From an uncultured Bacilli bacterium (GTDB lineage Bacteria > Bacillota_I > Bacilli_A > RF39 > UBA660), in NCBI GenBank assembly GCA_947856335.1, contig CANUCD010000041.1, positions 1 through 8,497 of the forward strand: DNA of 8,497 nt, given 5' to 3'. Below, piece after piece: positions 6,471-8,497 of the stretch. The notes under the pieces were generated by a model that saw only the letters and a list, made by a program, of their open reading frames with translations, was not told the DNA's origin and made no database searches. Each line of letters opens with the position of its first letter. Positions within the stretch are counted from its first letter, which is position 1. Both the position numbers and the translations under genes were made by a program.

Positions 6471-6936
6471 AGAAAAATTTTTAAAAGATTTAAAATATCA
6501 TCTAAGATATCTAAATAAAGAAGCAATTGAAGAAGAAATTAAAAATTATGAAAATATTGATTTTACTAAAGAAAAACCAGAAGATATTGCTAATATTATT
6601 TATAAAAAGAGAGGTCTTAATATCAAAGTTACTAAAAAATCATCTTTATTTGCATCAATATCTACTATTATTGATGCTTTAAGAAGTAAAAACAAAAAGA
6701 CAATTACAGACATTCTTCTCTTCTTTCTTTATATGTTTATCTTAATCATTCTAATAAAAATACCATTTATTTACATAAGAGATATTATTAGTTCTATTTT
6801 TACTGTCATCATAAATAACGATACTATATATGTAATATGGAATCTATCATTTGAACTTTTATATGCTATAACAGCAATAATAATTATAATTCATATGCTT
6901 AAAAATAAAGCTAAAAATTACGAAATTGACATATAA
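6463..6936 (+). CDS. Small membrane protein with DUF1700/HAAS-like N-terminus
   Basis: In the 157-residue product the N-terminal part (1-55) is helical and resembles the HAAS/DUF1700 opening: KEKFLKDLKYHLRYLNKEAIEEEIKNY-type spacing, followed by a second helix. The usual G-x-P turn of that family is replaced by KEKPEDIANIIYKKRGL. A linker leads to two membrane helices (about 81-105 and 122-146) and a short cytosolic tail. DUF1700 proteins often occur beside PadR-type regulators; none is present here, and the partner is instead the unrecognised 550-residue protein, whose stop overlaps this start (ATG at 6463, stop at 6468-6470). AGGAGG lies at 6449-6454. The product may tether its partner to the membrane, but this is inference from gene order. 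The family call is tentative. Confidence 0.65.
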   Translation: MNKEKFLKDLKYHLRYLNKEAIEEEIKNYENIDFTKEKPEDIANIIYKKRGLNIKVTKKSSLFASISTIIDALRSKNKKTITDILLFFLYMFILIILIKIPFIYIRDIISSIFTVIINNDTIYVIWNLSFELLYAITAIIIIIHMLKNKAKNYEIDI

Positions 6937-6963
6937 AACAAATTAAAACCATTTAATGAAATA

Positions 6964-6977
6964 AAAAGTGTTATAAT
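6964..6977 (+). promoter_or_regulatory. Extended -10 promoter for the carboxypeptidase gene
   Basis: TGTTATAAT (TG at 6969-6970, TATAAT at 6972-6977) is a perfect extended -10 in the 60-base gap before the start at 6997. No good -35 stands at 16-18 bases. The transcript would start near 6984, just ahead of AGGAGG (6987-6992), giving a short leader. Confidence 0.5.
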
Positions 6978-6996
6978 ATAATTAGTAGGAGGTATT

Positions 6997-8115
6997 ATGA
7001 ACAAAGGATTAAAGATATTTCTAATTACTTTTTTAATTGTTATACTAATAGCAGTTATCTCTGTTACAATTATTAAAATATTGCGTAATAATAATGATGA
7101 AAAGATAGATAGTAGTTATAATGAAACAGCTGTAACAAAAATGCAAGAATTAAACTTATATGATGAAATAAATAACAAAGAATATTCTAAAACCATTGAA
7201 GTACTTTTAGAAGAAAATAAATTAAATGAAAAATATTTAAACGAATATTACAATATAACTTACAGTAACATAAATAATTTTAGTACTATTATCAATCAAC
7301 TTTTAGATAAAAGCTATAATAGTGAAGAAATTAACTATATTATAAGTAATTATATAAATAACTATGACATAATATTAAATATGGATTATTTTGATATATT
7401 ATCATTTAAAAATATTTCTAATTTTGATATCAATCAAATTGAAAGATATCTAGCTTATCAAAACGAAAACGAAGACTTAAACATCAATACTGTTGTTACT
7501 TATGTTAATATTGGCTTAGACTTAGAAGGATATAGTAAATATGAAGAATATACAAACGAAGAAGCAGAAAATGACTTAACCATACTAGTAAATAAATATC
7601 ATAAACTTCCAGATGATTATGTACCAAGCGATTTAGTTTCTCTATCTTATAGTAGCACTTATTATCTAAGAAAGGAAGCTGCCGAAGCATTCGAAAAATT
7701 AACTGATGCAGGAATACTTGATAATGTTATCTTTTATCCATTTAGTCCATATCGCTCATATGATTTGCAAAGTAGATTATATAACGGTTATGTTGCAAGA
7801 GATGGTAAAGAAGCTGCTGATACCTACTCAGCAAGGCCAGGATTTTCTGAACATCAATTAGGATTAGCTGTTGATGTTAGAAGTTCTAATCTTCCTGATA
7901 ATTTAACACCAGAACATTACAAATGGATGCTTGATAATTCATATAAATATGGTTTTATTATAAGATACCCTAAAGGAAAACAACATATTACACAATTTAT
8001 AGAAGAACCATGGCACTTAAGATATTTAGGCGTAGAACTAGCAACTAAAGTACATGACTCTGGATTAACTTATGATGAATATTATGATATATATTTAAAA
8101 AAGACTTCCAATTAA
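6997..8115 (+). CDS. Membrane-anchored D-alanyl-D-alanine carboxypeptidase, peptidase M15B (VanY/DacB-like)
   Basis: This zinc peptidase would trim the terminal D-Ala from peptidoglycan stem peptides outside the membrane. In the 372-residue product an N-terminal signal anchor (about 5-29) is followed by a long Asn/Glu/Tyr-rich region (30-200) with repeat-like helical units such as KSYNSEEINYIISN (105-118) and NISNFDINQIERYL (139-152). The M15 domain (about 200-365) shows FSPYRSYDLQ, SEHQLGLAVDV with zinc ligands H286 and D293, and EEPWHLRYLG with catalytic E337 and ligand H340. All expected active-site residues are present. It is longer than a minimal VanY because of the 30-200 region, which may set distance from the membrane or bind wall. 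It has its own promoter and a strong terminator. VanX-type dipeptidase activity is less likely given the M15B-like motif context. Confidence 0.9.
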   Translation: MNKGLKIFLITFLIVILIAVISVTIIKILRNNNDEKIDSSYNETAVTKMQELNLYDEINNKEYSKTIEVLLEENKLNEKYLNEYYNITYSNINNFSTIINQLLDKSYNSEEINYIISNYINNYDIILNMDYFDILSFKNISNFDINQIERYLAYQNENEDLNINTVVTYVNIGLDLEGYSKYEEYTNEEAENDLTILVNKYHKLPDDYVPSDLVSLSYSSTYYLRKEAAEAFEKLTDAGILDNVIFYPFSPYRSYDLQSRLYNGYVARDGKEAADTYSARPGFSEHQLGLAVDVRSSNLPDNLTPEHYKWMLDNSYKYGFIIRYPKGKQHITQFIEEPWHLRYLGVELATKVHDSGLTYDEYYDIYLKKTSN

Positions 8116-8131
8116 CGGAAAGTCTTTTTTA
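8098..8131. terminator. Bidirectional intrinsic terminator between convergent genes
   Basis: AAAAAGACTTCC (8098-8109) pairs with GGAAAGTCTTTTT (8117-8129) with one bulged base, around a seven-base loop, ending in six Ts on the plus strand and five on the minus strand. The carboxypeptidase stop codon (8113-8115) lies in the loop region, and the stop of the convergent small gene (8129-8131) lies at the hairpin edge. Confidence 0.85.
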
Positions 8132-8350
8132 TCTAAACATAGCATCTAAATTTTTACCTTTTTCTAAAGTCAAAAGAGGCATCATACTAAGAGCTCTATC
8201 CAACGCTTCTTTTCTTGTCTCTTCAGGAACATTCATATTACTAGCAACAGCCATTAAATTACTGACAAATTGTTGTTCTAAAAGTTGATTCATCTGAGAA
8301 TCGATAGATTGTAATTTAGTACAAATATAATCATAAGTATCTGAATCCAT
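8129..8350 (-). CDS. 73-residue helical protein of unknown function
   Basis: The product is short, with no membrane segment, and almost entirely helix-forming. It starts MDSDTYDYICTKLQSIDSQM, continues through a Met/Leu-rich middle (residues 30-60, including the probable helix-capping VPEETRKEALDRAL), and ends KGKNLDAMFR. One cysteine (C10) is present. It is supported as a real gene by AGGAGG (8356-8361 on the minus strand) at correct spacing before ATG, by a good promoter just upstream, and by a strong terminator at its stop. I recognise no family. The amphipathic pattern suggests a small oligomer or an adaptor, but this is a guess. Confidence 0.75.
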   Translation of the reverse strand: MDSDTYDYICTKLQSIDSQMNQLLEQQFVSNLMAVASNMNVPEETRKEALDRALSMMPLLTLEKGKNLDAMFR

Positions 8351-8368
8351 AACTTCCTCCTTATATCC

Positions 8369-8396
8369 ATTATATAAAATAATAAAAATATTCCAA
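8369..8396 (-). promoter_or_regulatory. Promoter for the 73-residue gene
   Basis: On the minus strand, TTGGAA (8391-8396) and a perfect TATAAT (8369-8374) are 16 bases apart. The predicted transcript starts around 8362, just ahead of the AGGAGG (8356-8361) and the start codon at 8350. Confidence 0.55.
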
Positions 8397-8430
8397 GTAT
8401 TATCTTACAAATTTTACATTTATTTACAAA

Positions 8431-8454
8431 AAAACTATTCCTAAGAATAGTTTT
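8431..8454 (-). terminator. Intrinsic terminator of the minus-strand gene at the right edge
   Basis: AAAACTATTC (8431-8440) and GAATAGTTTT (8445-8454) form a perfect ten-base stem with a four-base loop. Read on the minus strand it is followed by a run of seven Ts in total. It overlaps the stop codon of the gene entering from the right. Confidence 0.8.
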
Positions 8455-8497
8455 AAACAAGTTCAAGTCTAACTTGTAATGCATCATCACCATGGCG
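8453..8497 (-). CDS. Last 14 codons of a minus-strand gene (start outside window)
   Basis: The minus-strand frame entering from the right edge reads RHGDDALQVRLELV and stops with TAA at 8453-8455, immediately at a strong terminator hairpin. The stop/terminator arrangement matches the neighbouring genes and supports this frame over the other open frame here, which would run through the terminator. Too little is present to name the product. Confidence 0.55.
   Translation of the reverse strand, partial: RHGDDALQVRLELV

Noticed and set aside
6926..6931. Perfect TTGACA as -35 for the carboxypeptidase gene
   Set aside because: It lies in the last codons of the HAAS-like gene, no -10 stands 16-18 bases later, and the extended -10 at 6969-6977 is 40 bases away.
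7505..7690. Minus-strand open frame inside the carboxypeptidase gene
   Set aside because: It is antisense to a gene with all M15 active-site motifs and has no start signal.
8290..8493. Minus-strand frame running through the right-hand terminator into the small gene
   Set aside because: It crosses a strong hairpin with a T-run and the promoter of the 73-residue gene, overlaps that gene out of frame, and its product looks random.
1..8497. CRISPR array, tRNA, rRNA or tmRNA
   Set aside because: No regularly spaced direct repeats and no CCA-ended cloverleaf or rRNA segment were noticed, despite smpB hinting at a tmRNA elsewhere.
1..8497. Mycoplasma-type genetic code (TGA as Trp)
   Set aside because: Trp codons in the recognised genes are TGG and no in-frame TGA occurs in conserved regions, so the standard bacterial code fits.

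Overview
The window is strongly AT-rich, uses mostly A/T-ending codons and carries classic AGGAGG ribosome binding sites. Proteins are Asn/Lys/Ile-rich, Trp is encoded by TGG, and no in-frame TGA is seen. Together with a peptidoglycan carboxypeptidase, this suggests a walled low-GC Firmicute near the Mollicutes, such as the uncultured gut Bacilli of the RF39 type. That placement is inference from gene content and composition only.

Left edge (1-700): the C-terminal end of a pilin-like or surface protein (3-248) is followed by an AT-rich gap. The gap holds a broken second copy of the same C-terminal module (about 364-485). The two copies share blocks that are identical at nucleotide level, alternating with blocks that are almost wholly replaced. 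By hand count both cores are about 51-52% GC, far above their surroundings. This is the most unusual part of the window and looks like a sequence-diversifying system, either silent cassettes with gene conversion or targets of a diversity-generating retroelement. No reverse transcriptase, template repeat or recombinase is in the window.

Centre (702-4193): a tight same-strand cluster encodes a small type IV pilin-like protein, thymidine kinase (tdk), RNase R (rnr) and SmpB. Stop and start codons abut or overlap. RNase R and SmpB cooperate in trans-translation and decay of non-stop mRNA; thymidine kinase salvages thymidine. A weak hairpin separates this cluster from a convergent six-helix membrane protein of the HdeD/DUF308 type.

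Right half (4714-8497): a divergent promoter region precedes an unrecognised 550-residue soluble protein. Its stop codon overlaps the start of a small two-helix membrane protein with a DUF1700/HAAS-like N-terminus. Next comes a membrane-anchored M15 D-Ala-D-Ala carboxypeptidase with its own extended -10 promoter. A strong bidirectional terminator separates it from a convergent 73-residue orphan gene. The window ends in the last codons of another minus-strand gene, which has its own terminator.
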